A DNA stretch of 40,067 bases, from the NCBI RefSeq assembly GCF_001885585.1, contig NZ_LSRP01000100.1:1-40067 (forward strand). The letters run 5' to 3'. Origin of the DNA: Pararhizobium antarcticum. GTDB taxonomy: Bacteria; Pseudomonadota; Alphaproteobacteria; Rhizobiales; Rhizobiaceae. The notes under the pieces are model-generated. The model was not told where the DNA came from. It saw only the letters and a list, made by a program, of their open reading frames with translations, and did no database searches. Both the position numbers and the translations under genes were made by a program. This document shows positions 28,164 to 36,171 of this stretch, piece after piece; position 1 is the first letter of the stretch; every line of letters starts with the position of its first letter.

Positions 28164-29264
28164 ATGGCGGATTTGAACGCTGTCGAGATACGCAACGTTT
28201 CCAAGATATTCGGGTTCGGCGAGTTTGCCTTCGCCGCCGTTAACGACACATCGGTCGCCATCCGGCAGAACGAGTTTTTCACGCTGCTCGGCCCGTCCGG
28301 GTGCGGCAAGACCACGCTCCTGCGGCTGATCGCCGGCTTCGAGTTCCCGACATCAGGCGAGATCCTTCTGAACGGCGAGAACATTGCCGCGATGCCGCCG
28401 TTCAAGCGTCCGGTGAACACGGTCTTCCAGAGTTACGCCCTGTTTCCGCACATGACGGTCGCGGAAAACATCGGCTTCGGCCTTCAGATGCTCGGTCGGC
28501 CGAAAGCGGAAATCCAGGCGCGCGTCGCCGAGATGTTGAAGCTGGTGCGCATGGAAGAACTGCGCGGCCGGCGCACGAGCCAGATTTCTGGCGGCCAGCA
28601 GCAGCGCGTGGCGCTCGCCCGCGCGCTCGCCCCGCAGCCGAAGGTTCTGCTGCTCGACGAGCCCTTGTCGGCGCTTGACTACAAGCTGCGCAAGGACATG
28701 CAGATCGAGCTGAAACGGCTGCAGGCCGAAACCGGCATCACCTTCATCTTCGTGACGCATGATCAGGAGGAGGCATTGACCATGTCGGACCGGGTTGCGG
28801 TCATGTCGGCCGGGCGCATCCTTCAGGTGGGCAGTCCGCGCGAGATCTACGATGCGCCGACCGATCGTTTCGTTGCCGATTTCATCGGCGAGACCAATTT
28901 CCTGAAGGGCCGCGTCGTGTCGACGGAAAACGGCATCGCCGAGGTCGATACCGGGGTTGCCGGCCACATTGCCGCTGCCCTGCCGACGGGATTTTCACCT
29001 GATGGCGAGGTCACCGTGGTGCTTCGCCCCGAGCACGCCATGCTCTGCCCGCCCGATGCCATGGGCGAATGCCAGATGACAGGTACGCTGGAAAATGTCG
29101 TCTATTTCGGAACCGATACCCACTATCACGTCGTGCTTTCCGATGGCGTGACGCCGTTTACGCTGCGTGAGCAGAACAAGCCGATGCAGGCCGCGCGGTT
29201 TGCGCAAGGCGACAGGGTCGGCATTTCGGTCGAAGCCAATGCCGCCCGCGTCCTGAGGAACTGA
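28164..29264 (+). CDS. Polyamine-type ABC transporter ATP-binding protein
   Basis: A 366-residue PotA-class ATPase. It has P-loop GPSGCGKTT, a Q-loop region '[19 protein letters not shown]', signature '[15 protein letters not shown]', Walker B '[11 protein letters not shown]' and H-switch 'FVTHDQEEA'. The C-terminal TOBE domain ('[13 protein letters not shown]', about 285-366) is typical of spermidine, putrescine and related importers. The ATG at 28164 (MADLNAVEI) aligns with the family start; a GTG 66 nt upstream would add an unlikely leader. The next gene starts 1 nt after its stop. Confidence 0.94.
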   Translation: MADLNAVEIRNVSKIFGFGEFAFAAVNDTSVAIRQNEFFTLLGPSGCGKTTLLRLIAGFEFPTSGEILLNGENIAAMPPFKRPVNTVFQSYALFPHMTVAENIGFGLQMLGRPKAEIQARVAEMLKLVRMEELRGRRTSQISGGQQQRVALARALAPQPKVLLLDEPLSALDYKLRKDMQIELKRLQAETGITFIFVTHDQEEALTMSDRVAVMSAGRILQVGSPREIYDAPTDRFVADFIGETNFLKGRVVSTENGIAEVDTGVAGHIAAALPTGFSPDGEVTVVLRPEHAMLCPPDAMGECQMTGTLENVVYFGTDTHYHVVLSDGVTPFTLREQNKPMQAARFAQGDRVGISVEANAARVLRN

Positions 29265-29265
29265 G

Positions 29266-30186
29266 ATGAGCGAGGCGGCAGAGGTCATCGAGGCGGAAGC
29301 AAGGCGGGACGTCCGCAATCGCTGGCTGCTCTCGATGCCGGCGCTGCTGATCATCCTGCTCGCCGCCGCGGGTCCGCTGCTGATCGTTGTCGTCTATTCC
29401 TTCCTGACGCCCGGTCCCTATGGCGACGTCCAGTGGCAACCGACACTCTCGGGCTGGGTCAACGTCTTTCTCGAGCGCGACATCTTCGACGAGACGCTGT
29501 CACTTGCCGATGCGCATGTCTCGATTTTCATGCGCTCGGTCTGGCTGTCGCTGGTGACGACGGTGCTGACGCTGCTGGTCGGCTTTCCCACGGCCTATTT
29601 CATCGCGACACGACCGGACAATTCGCGCGAATTATGGCTGTTCCTGATCACCATTCCGTTCTGGACGAACCTGTTGATCCGGACGTTCGCGATCCTGCAG
29701 ATCATCCGCAATGAAGGCCTGATCAACACCATCATGATCAAGCTCGGCCTGTTTGCGAGCCCCGTGCAGATGCTGTTCACCGATGGCGCCATCCTCACGG
29801 GCATGGTCTATGTCTATCTGCCGCTGATGGTCCTGCCGCTCTATGCCAGCATGGAAAAACTCGATTTCCGGCTGCTCGAGGCGGGCTACGATCTCTACGC
29901 GACGCCATTCCAGGTGCTGCGCCGGATCATCGTGCCGCTGGTAAAGCCCGGCATCATTGCCGGCTCCATCCTTGTCTTCATCCCGGCGCTCGGCGCTTAC
30001 GTCACGCCCAGCATCCTCGGCGGCGGCAAGAACCTGATGCTCGGCAATCTGATCGAACTGCAATTCGGCCAGGGCCGCAACTGGCCGCTGGGGGCCGCAC
30101 TGTCGATCACGCTGATGCTGATCGTCATGGTGGCGCTGCTCTTCTACGTCCGCAATGCCAAGGGGGCGGGGGGCCGGCATGGCTAG
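29266..30186 (+). CDS. Polyamine-type ABC transporter permease (PotB class)
   Basis: A 306-residue BPD_transp_1 permease. The first membrane span is at about residues 22-45. A periplasmic loop with an acidic stretch follows, then five spans and the EAA loop 'LEAGYDLYATPFQVLRRIIVPLVKPGI', which docks with the ATPase. It starts 1 nt after the PotA-type gene and overlaps the next permease by 8 nt, so these are translated together. Confidence 0.93.
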   Translation: MSEAAEVIEAEARRDVRNRWLLSMPALLIILLAAAGPLLIVVVYSFLTPGPYGDVQWQPTLSGWVNVFLERDIFDETLSLADAHVSIFMRSVWLSLVTTVLTLLVGFPTAYFIATRPDNSRELWLFLITIPFWTNLLIRTFAILQIIRNEGLINTIMIKLGLFASPVQMLFTDGAILTGMVYVYLPLMVLPLYASMEKLDFRLLEAGYDLYATPFQVLRRIIVPLVKPGIIAGSILVFIPALGAYVTPSILGGGKNLMLGNLIELQFGQGRNWPLGAALSITLMLIVMVALLFYVRNAKGAGGRHG

Positions 30187-30979
30187 ACAGTTCTCCGTCC
30201 GCCGCCAGACAGGCTTCACCGCGATCGCGATGATGTGCTTTTTCGCGCTCTACCTGCCGATCGCTGTGCTGGTGGTCTATGCCTTCAATGCCGGCACCTC
30301 GCTGAATACATGGGAAGGTTTCTCGCTCCAGTGGTTCGTCAAGGCGTTCGAAAACCAGCAGGTCATAGAGGCTTCGATCCGCTCGCTGCAGATCGCCGTG
30401 GTCGCAGCACTGGTTGCAACCGCTGCGGCAACCATGGCGGCGCTGGCCACCACCCGCACGGAACCCTATCGCGGCCTGACGCTGAAGTATGCCTTCATCA
30501 ACCAGCCGCTGATGATCCCGGAGATCGTCACGGCTGTCGCACTTTTGATCTTCTTTTCGCGCATCAAGGTCTGGACCGGATATTCCGGCCTCGGTTACCT
30601 GATCGCGGCGCACACCGCCTTCTGCATCCCCTTCGCCTATCTGCCGATCCGGGCGCGTCTGGAAAACATGGACCTGACGCTGGAGCGCGCTGCCGCCGAT
30701 CTCTATGCCACCCCTTGGAAAACCTTCCGATACGTCACATTGCCGCTGCTCTGGCCGGGCATTCTGGCCGGGCTGATGCTCGCCTTCGTCATCTCGCTCG
30801 ATGACGTCGTCATCACCGAATTCGTCAAGTCGGCCGGGCAGGATACCTTGCCCACCTATATGCTCGGCCAGCTGCGCCGGGCGATCACGCCCGAAATGAA
30901 TGCGATCTCGACGCTGTTTCTGCTCCTGTCGATCTGCATCGTGACGGTCTTCTTCTTCGTCAACAAGAAACGCATCTGA
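30179..30979 (+). CDS. Polyamine-type ABC transporter permease (PotC class)
   Basis: A 266-residue BPD_transp_1 permease with six predicted spans and the EAA loop 'LERAAADLYATPWKTFRYVTLPLLWPGI'. The ATG at 30179 overlaps the previous gene by 8 nt, with a G-rich ribosome-binding stretch just before it. An in-frame start 24 nt upstream is less likely. The C-terminus ends in 'NKKRI' on the cytoplasmic side. Confidence 0.93.
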   Translation: MARQFSVRRQTGFTAIAMMCFFALYLPIAVLVVYAFNAGTSLNTWEGFSLQWFVKAFENQQVIEASIRSLQIAVVAALVATAAATMAALATTRTEPYRGLTLKYAFINQPLMIPEIVTAVALLIFFSRIKVWTGYSGLGYLIAAHTAFCIPFAYLPIRARLENMDLTLERAAADLYATPWKTFRYVTLPLLWPGILAGLMLAFVISLDDVVITEFVKSAGQDTLPTYMLGQLRRAITPEMNAISTLFLLLSICIVTVFFFVNKKRI

Positions 30980-31002
30980 GAACGTAAAAAGGGAACAACA
31001 CC

Positions 31003-32037
31003 ATGAAACGGATAAAGACCACGCTGGCCCTCGCGGCCGCATTGCTCGCTTCGACGGGGCTCGCCCATGCCGAGGGCGTGCTCAACATCTACAACTGGGG
31101 CAACTATACCAGCCCGGAAATGATCAAGAAGTTCGAGGACCAGTACAAGGTCAAGGTGACGATCACCGACTATGATTCAAACGACACCGCGCTTGCCAAG
31201 GTCCGTCAGGGCGGCTCCGGGTTCGACATGGTCGTGCCCTCGCAGAACTACATCCCGATCTGGATTTCGGAAGGCCTGCTGCTCGAAACCGATCCGGGCA
31301 AGATGGAAAATTTCAAGAACATCGCCGACGTCTGGAAGGATCCCGAGTTCGATCCGGGTCGCAAATATACGGTTCCGTGGGCAATGGGCATCGTCGGCAC
31401 GGTCGTCAACACCGATGTCTACAACGGTGACGTCAACACCTGGGGCATCATCTTCGATACGCCGGCTGAACTGAAGGGCAAGGTCAACGTCGTACCGGAA
31501 ATGAACGACGTCATTGATGCTGCCGTGCTCTATAATGGCGGCACCAAGTGCACCGGCGACCTGACGATCCTGAAGAAGGTCCGTGACACGCTCGTCAAGG
31601 CAAAGCCCGACTGGGTGGCGATGGAATACGGCACGATCGAGAAAATGGGATCAGGCGACTTTTCTGCCTCCAGCGACTGGAACGGCTCGGCCTTTCGCCA
31701 GCGCCTTGCCAATCCGAAGATCAAGTTCGGCTACCCCAAGGAAGGCTTCGTCAACTGGAGCGATAATCTTGCCGTGCTGAAGGATGCGGCCAATGTCGAG
31801 AATGCCAAGCTGTTTCTGAACTTCATGATGGATCCGGAAAATGCCGGCATGAATTCCTCCTTCCATCGCTATGCAAACGGTATCGCCGGCTCGGAAGCCT
31901 TCATGCCTGCCGATATGAAGGATGCGCCGGAAATCAACATCCCCGCCGAATTCGCATCGAAGGGCGTGCCCTCGCAGACCTGCCCGCCTGAAGTCCAGGA
32001 GCTGTATACGAAGATCTGGACCGAGTTGCAGAAGTAG
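31003..32037 (+). CDS. Polyamine-type ABC transporter substrate-binding protein (PotD/PotF class)
   Basis: A 344-residue periplasmic binding protein. The signal peptide runs from MKRIKTT to about residue 24 (LAHAEG). The mature start 'VLNIYNWGNYTSPEMIKKFE' is the classic PotD/PotF opening, whose Trp/Tyr region lines the amine pocket. 'GSGFDMVVPSQNYI' and 'VPWAMGIVGTVVNTD' are also family marks. AAAGGGAAC precedes the ATG. The neighbouring deacetylase and amidase genes suggest an acylated or carbamoylated amine rather than plain putrescine; that is inference. Confidence 0.93.
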   Translation: MKRIKTTLALAAALLASTGLAHAEGVLNIYNWGNYTSPEMIKKFEDQYKVKVTITDYDSNDTALAKVRQGGSGFDMVVPSQNYIPIWISEGLLLETDPGKMENFKNIADVWKDPEFDPGRKYTVPWAMGIVGTVVNTDVYNGDVNTWGIIFDTPAELKGKVNVVPEMNDVIDAAVLYNGGTKCTGDLTILKKVRDTLVKAKPDWVAMEYGTIEKMGSGDFSASSDWNGSAFRQRLANPKIKFGYPKEGFVNWSDNLAVLKDAANVENAKLFLNFMMDPENAGMNSSFHRYANGIAGSEAFMPADMKDAPEINIPAEFASKGVPSQTCPPEVQELYTKIWTELQK

Positions 32038-32053
32038 CATCCGTCCTGTCTTT

Positions 32054-32078
32054 ACGCCCCGCGATCGTCGCGGGGCGT
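32054..32078 (+). terminator. Strong hairpin after the binding-protein gene
   Basis: A perfect 10-bp stem, ACGCCCCGCG / CGCGGGGCGT, closes a 5-nt loop and is followed by CTTC with no long T-run. It sits 17 nt after the stop of the binding-protein gene and 50 nt before the next gene. It fits an mRNA stabiliser or partial terminator that keeps the binding protein more abundant than downstream enzymes. Confidence 0.65.
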
Positions 32079-32127
32079 CTTCACTTGCCATGCCCGCGCC
32101 TGCCGTGCTCCTTTAACGGATAGACCC

Positions 32128-33162
32128 ATGAAAACCGTTTTTTCTCCGCGTCATCTCGGCCATGCCGATCAGGTCGAGCTTGTCGCTGGTGCCATCGTGC
32201 CCGGCTTCGAATTGCCGTCGCGCGCCGAATATGTTGTCGACCGCATCAAGACGGTCGGGCTTGGGCCGGTGCTTCCGCCGGCCGTGCATGATCTTTCGAC
32301 CGCCCACAAGGTGCATCGCAAGGACTATCTCGATTTCCTGCCGACGATCTGGGATCGCTGGACGGCGGAAGGGCGCTCCGGAACAGCGCTGCCCTTCACC
32401 TGGCCGACGCGCGGCCTGCGCGGCGATGCGCCGCCGGAATTCATCGACGGCCTGCTTGGTTATTATTCCTTCGATGCAGGCTGCGGCGTCGTCGAAGGCA
32501 CATGGGATGCGATCAAATCCTCCCATGACGTGGCCCTGACGGCAGCGGGCCTGGTCCAGGCAGGCGACCGGGCGGCCTTTGCGCTCTGCCGGCCGCCCGG
32601 TCACCACGCCGGTGCCGGTTTCATGGGCGGCTATTGCTACATCAACAACGCTGCGGTCGCTGCGCAATGGTTCCGCGACAACGGCGCCAGACGCGTCTCG
32701 ATCCTTGATGTCGATTATCACCACGGCAACGGCACCCAGGAAATCTTCTATTCCCGCGCCGATGTGCAGGTCATCAACCTGCATGCCGACCCCATGCAGG
32801 AATATCCGTATTTTCTCGGCCATGCCGACGAGCGCGGCGCGGGCGCGGGCGAGGGATACAATCTCAACTATCCCATGCGCTTCGGCACGAGCTGGGAAAC
32901 CTGGAGCGCCTCGCTCGACGATGCCTGTGACAGGCTCCTTGCCTACCAGCCGGATGTCGTCGTCGTCTCGCTCGGCGTCGATACGTTCGAGAAGGACCCG
33001 ATCAGCAAGTTCAAGCTGAAGACGGAGGATTTCCCGAAGATAGGCGCCCGCATCGCCAGGCTCGACCTGCCAACCCTGTTTGTGATGGAGGGCGGTTATG
33101 CCGTGGCCGAGATCGGCGTCAATGCCGCCGGCGTGCTCACGGGCTTCGAAGGGCGCAGCTGA
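32128..33162 (+). CDS. Histone deacetylase-fold acetylpolyamine amidohydrolase
   Basis: A 344-residue zinc deacetylase of the HDAC superfamily, close in layout to bacterial acetylpolyamine amidohydrolases (AphA). The catalytic pair H159-H160 is in 'RPPGHHAGAGFMGGYCYINNAA'. The zinc ligands D196 and H198 are in 'ILDVDYHHGNGTQ', the third ligand is in 'GVDTFEKDP', and the catalytic tyrosine is in 'MEGGYAV'. The numbering nearly matches the Mycoplana enzyme as I recall it. It would remove acetyl or another acyl group from an imported amine. Its TGA overlaps the next ATG by 1 nt. Confidence 0.92.
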   Translation: MKTVFSPRHLGHADQVELVAGAIVPGFELPSRAEYVVDRIKTVGLGPVLPPAVHDLSTAHKVHRKDYLDFLPTIWDRWTAEGRSGTALPFTWPTRGLRGDAPPEFIDGLLGYYSFDAGCGVVEGTWDAIKSSHDVALTAAGLVQAGDRAAFALCRPPGHHAGAGFMGGYCYINNAAVAAQWFRDNGARRVSILDVDYHHGNGTQEIFYSRADVQVINLHADPMQEYPYFLGHADERGAGAGEGYNLNYPMRFGTSWETWSASLDDACDRLLAYQPDVVVVSLGVDTFEKDPISKFKLKTEDFPKIGARIARLDLPTLFVMEGGYAVAEIGVNAAGVLTGFEGRS

Positions 33163-34037
33163 TGTCTTCCTCCTTCACGCTCGGCGTTGTGCAGTTTTCC
33201 TGTTCGGATGATCTCGCGGAAAACATCGCCACGGCATCGCGGCTGATAAGACAGGCGGCGGGTGAGGGCGCGAATATCGTGCTGGTGCAGGAACTGTTCG
33301 AGGGGCTGTATTTCTGCCAGGAACAGAACCCGGTGCATTTCGCCCGCGCCCATGCCCTGGCCGACCATCCGGTCGTCGCTGCGATGCGGGGTCTGGCCCA
33401 GGAGCTCGGCGTCGTCCTGCCGGTCTCGTTCTTCGAAAAGAAAAATCAGGCTTTCTACAACAGCCTTGCGATGATCGATGCCAATGGCGATGTGCTCGGT
33501 GTCTATCGCAAGTCCCATATTCCCGATGGTCCCGGCTACAACGAAAAATTCTACTTTCGGCCCGGCGACACCGGTTTCAAGGTCTGGAAGACGCAGGTCG
33601 GCACGATCGGTGTCGGCATCTGCTGGGATCAGTGGTTCCCGGAAACGGCCCGCGCCATGGCCTTGCTGGGCGCGGAGCTTCTGCTCTACCCCACGGCGAT
33701 CGGCTCGGAGCCGGGCCGGCCGGATTTCGATTCTATGGAACACTGGCGCATGGTCATGCGCGGCCATGCTGCCGCCAACATGATGCCGGTCGCCGCTGCA
33801 AACCGTATCGGTGCAGAAACCATCGGTGACAGGACACAAACCTATTATGGCTCATCCTTCATCGCCGGCCCGGACGGCCTCCTTGTTGCCGATGCGCCGC
33901 GCATGGGAGAGACGGTTCTGCTCGCGACGTTCGACCGGCGTGAACTGGCCGACAACCGCGCCGCCTGGGGCGTGTTCCGCGACCGGCGGCCGGATCTCTA
34001 CGGGATCCTGACGACGGCCGATGGCGGAGAGCATTGA
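33162..34037 (+). CDS. aguB: N-carbamoylputrescine amidase-like carbon-nitrogen hydrolase
   Basis: A 291-residue nitrilase-superfamily enzyme with the complete catalytic triad E44 ('VQELFEG'), K117 ('YRKSHIPDGPGYNEKFYF') and C154 ('GICWDQWFPE'). 'YPTAIGSEP' and 'AANRIG' are shared with AguB enzymes, which hydrolyse N-carbamoylputrescine to putrescine, CO2 and ammonia. No agmatine deiminase is visible beside it, so the true substrate may be another N-carbamoyl or amide compound. It is coupled to the deacetylase gene by a 1-nt overlap. Confidence 0.88.
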   Translation: MSSSFTLGVVQFSCSDDLAENIATASRLIRQAAGEGANIVLVQELFEGLYFCQEQNPVHFARAHALADHPVVAAMRGLAQELGVVLPVSFFEKKNQAFYNSLAMIDANGDVLGVYRKSHIPDGPGYNEKFYFRPGDTGFKVWKTQVGTIGVGICWDQWFPETARAMALLGAELLLYPTAIGSEPGRPDFDSMEHWRMVMRGHAAANMMPVAAANRIGAETIGDRTQTYYGSSFIAGPDGLLVADAPRMGETVLLATFDRRELADNRAAWGVFRDRRPDLYGILTTADGGEH

Positions 34038-34038
34038 T

Positions 34039-35184
34039 ATGGCAGAGGTTGTGTCCCGCAGCGACGTGACGCTCGGCAATTGGCGCACCGCGCCATTCTC
34101 GCGCTGGGCGTTCCAGAACGTCAGCGAAATCGTCCCCTCCGCCGTCATCCGCAGCAACCGGCTGTTCGAGGAGGCGGTGCTTGATCTCGGCCCGTTGGCC
34201 GGCCTGCCGGTCGCGGGCCTGGATGGTGCCGACCAGCCGCTCGAGGCCTTCCTCGAAGCCGGTGATACCGATGGCTTCGTGGTCATGCGGAAGGGCCGGC
34301 TCGTTGCCGAGTGGTATGCGGGCCATTGTGATCCGCTCTGCCCGCACATCATCTTTTCCGTCTCGAAATCGCTGACCGCGCTTCTGGCCGGCATATTGAT
34401 CGGACAGAACAGGCTTTCCCTGTCCGAGCCGGTTGTTACCTATGTGCCGGAAACGCAAGGATCTGCCTATGCGGATGCGACCATGCAGCAGCTTCTCGAC
34501 ATGGAGATCAGTCTCGATTTCGAAGAGAATTACCTCGACCAGAACGGCGCCTTCAACCGCTATCGCCGCGCCACCGGCTGGACGCCGGACAATCCCGCCG
34601 ATCCGGCGCCCGACCTGAAGACGTTTCTCTGCTCGATCCCGAAGGGCAAGGCCAGCCACGGCCTGCAGCATGCCTATCGCTCGCCAAATACCGATATGGC
34701 CGGCATCGTTCTCGAGCGTGCATCGGGGGTGCGGCTGCCGACGCTCCTGAGCGGTCTCCTCTGGCAACCCGTCGGCGCCAGTTCGGATGGCATGATCACG
34801 GTTGATCGCTGCGGGACGTCGCGTGCCGCTGGCGGCATGTCTGTGACCGCCCGCGATCTGGCCCGTGCCGGCGACCTTGTCCGGCGAAATGGCGGCGGCA
34901 TCGTGCCGGCCGGCTTCATCGCTGACCTCTGGACGGGCGGGAACCGGGATGCCTGGATCAACGGAGATCAGGCGACGCTCTTTCCCGAGGGGCGCTATCG
35001 CAATTACTGGTATGCCAGTGGCAGGGGCGAGCTGGCGGCGATCGGCATCCACGGCCAGTGGATCTGGATCGACCCCGCCCATGAAACCGTCATCGTCAAA
35101 TTGTCGTCGCAGCCGCTGCCGGTTGATGCAGCGCTCGATCAGGCCATCGTCGCCATGTTGCGACGGGTATCGGCTGAGACATGA
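34039..35184 (+). CDS. Class C beta-lactamase-fold serine hydrolase (NylB-like)
   Basis: A 381-residue serine hydrolase with the SxxK pair S107-V-S-K110 in 'IIFSVSKSLTALLAG', and Y213 in 'AYRSPNTDMAGIVLE', which matches the layout of 6-aminohexanoate-dimer hydrolases and related esterases or amidases. No signal peptide is seen, so it is probably cytoplasmic. I chose the ATG at 34039 because GGAGAG lies 9 nt upstream and the preceding gene stops 1 nt earlier. An ATG at 34021 would add six residues. It is last in the amine operon and probably cuts an amide or ester of the imported compound. Confidence 0.85.
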   Translation: MAEVVSRSDVTLGNWRTAPFSRWAFQNVSEIVPSAVIRSNRLFEEAVLDLGPLAGLPVAGLDGADQPLEAFLEAGDTDGFVVMRKGRLVAEWYAGHCDPLCPHIIFSVSKSLTALLAGILIGQNRLSLSEPVVTYVPETQGSAYADATMQQLLDMEISLDFEENYLDQNGAFNRYRRATGWTPDNPADPAPDLKTFLCSIPKGKASHGLQHAYRSPNTDMAGIVLERASGVRLPTLLSGLLWQPVGASSDGMITVDRCGTSRAAGGMSVTARDLARAGDLVRRNGGGIVPAGFIADLWTGGNRDAWINGDQATLFPEGRYRNYWYASGRGELAAIGIHGQWIWIDPAHETVIVKLSSQPLPVDAALDQAIVAMLRRVSAET

Positions 35185-35210
35185 GGCCTAAAGTTTGAAA
35201 GGCTTGCGCC

Positions 35211-36032
35211 TCAATTCGTGCCCTTGTCCTCGTCCTTGGCGAGCTTCTGCCAGGCGTTCTGCTGGGACAGCACCGAGCGCAGATATTTGACATTGGCCGC
35301 CGCCTGGTCGGGTGACAGTTCCTGCATGGCGATATCTTCGGCTTCCTGGAACCGGCCCTGGAGCCCGACGGCAAGCGCCAGGTTCTGGCGCACGCTGCTG
35401 TCGGCCGCCGGCTGGTTGGTGGCCGAGCGCAGATAGGTTTCGGCTGTCTTCAGGTCCTTTGCCAGGAGATAGGACATGCCGAGATTGGACAGCACCGAAG
35501 GTTCGTTGGGCTGCATGTCGAGTGCTTCGCGATAGCGCTGGCGGGCTTCCGGTGCACGACCGAGCTGGTCGAGAATTGCCCCTTCCGCCGATTTCAGTTT
35601 CCAGTCCGGGCGGTCCGGTGTCTGCGCGCGCCCGATGGTGGCCAGCGCCTGTTCGAGCTGTCCGGCGGCGGCCTGGGCCTTGCCATAGGCGGCCAGGACC
35701 TCGCGGTCTGACGGATGCACGATTGCCACCTGCTGCATGACGGCCAGGGCCTGGCCGTTGCGGCCGGTCATGCGCAGCATGTTGGCATAGTTCAGGCCGG
35801 CATTGCGGTCCCTAGGGTTCTTTTCATAGGCATTGCCGATGCTGTCGGCGGCGCGCGACAGTTCCGAGGCTGTCATCGATTGCACGGGCTTGTCGAATTT
35901 CGGAATGGAGCCGGTTGTCAGCTCCTTTTTCTGCGCCGCGCATCCGGCGAGCGATACCGCGACAAGCGCGATCGAAAGCCCTTGGAGGATGCGACCTGTT
36001 CGCGGATATGAAAATGTCTGTCTGGTGGCCAT
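35211..36032 (-). CDS. TPR lipoprotein of TadD type
   Basis: A 273-residue protein. The signal peptide ends in a lipobox 'VSLAGCAAQ' (cysteine near residue 31), followed by about five tetratricopeptide repeats (for example 'RNAGLNYANMLRMTGRNGQALAVMQQV' and 'PSVLSNLGMSYLLAKDLKTAETYLRSA'). This is the layout of TadD, the outer-membrane pilotin-like lipoprotein needed for secretin assembly in Tad systems. The ATG at 36032 has GAGGGG 9 nt upstream; the longer frame to 36080 is not supported. It lies 22 kb from the pilus locus. A pilus role is inferred from family likeness and from the absence of another TadD. Confidence 0.82.
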   Translation of the reverse strand: MATRQTFSYPRTGRILQGLSIALVAVSLAGCAAQKKELTTGSIPKFDKPVQSMTASELSRAADSIGNAYEKNPRDRNAGLNYANMLRMTGRNGQALAVMQQVAIVHPSDREVLAAYGKAQAAAGQLEQALATIGRAQTPDRPDWKLKSAEGAILDQLGRAPEARQRYREALDMQPNEPSVLSNLGMSYLLAKDLKTAETYLRSATNQPAADSSVRQNLALAVGLQGRFQEAEDIAMQELSPDQAAANVKYLRSVLSQQNAWQKLAKDEDKGTN

Positions 36033-36171
36033 GGCCAGCGCCCCTCGAAGCAATGGTTCATGCACCGGACCCGATCCCAACGTTTCGGCGCAATCTTCAT
36101 TTCAGCAATAATCTGTTAACCCTAACAGAGCGTTAATTGTGTGATTCTGCTCGCTTGTTCCAAGGACATCC

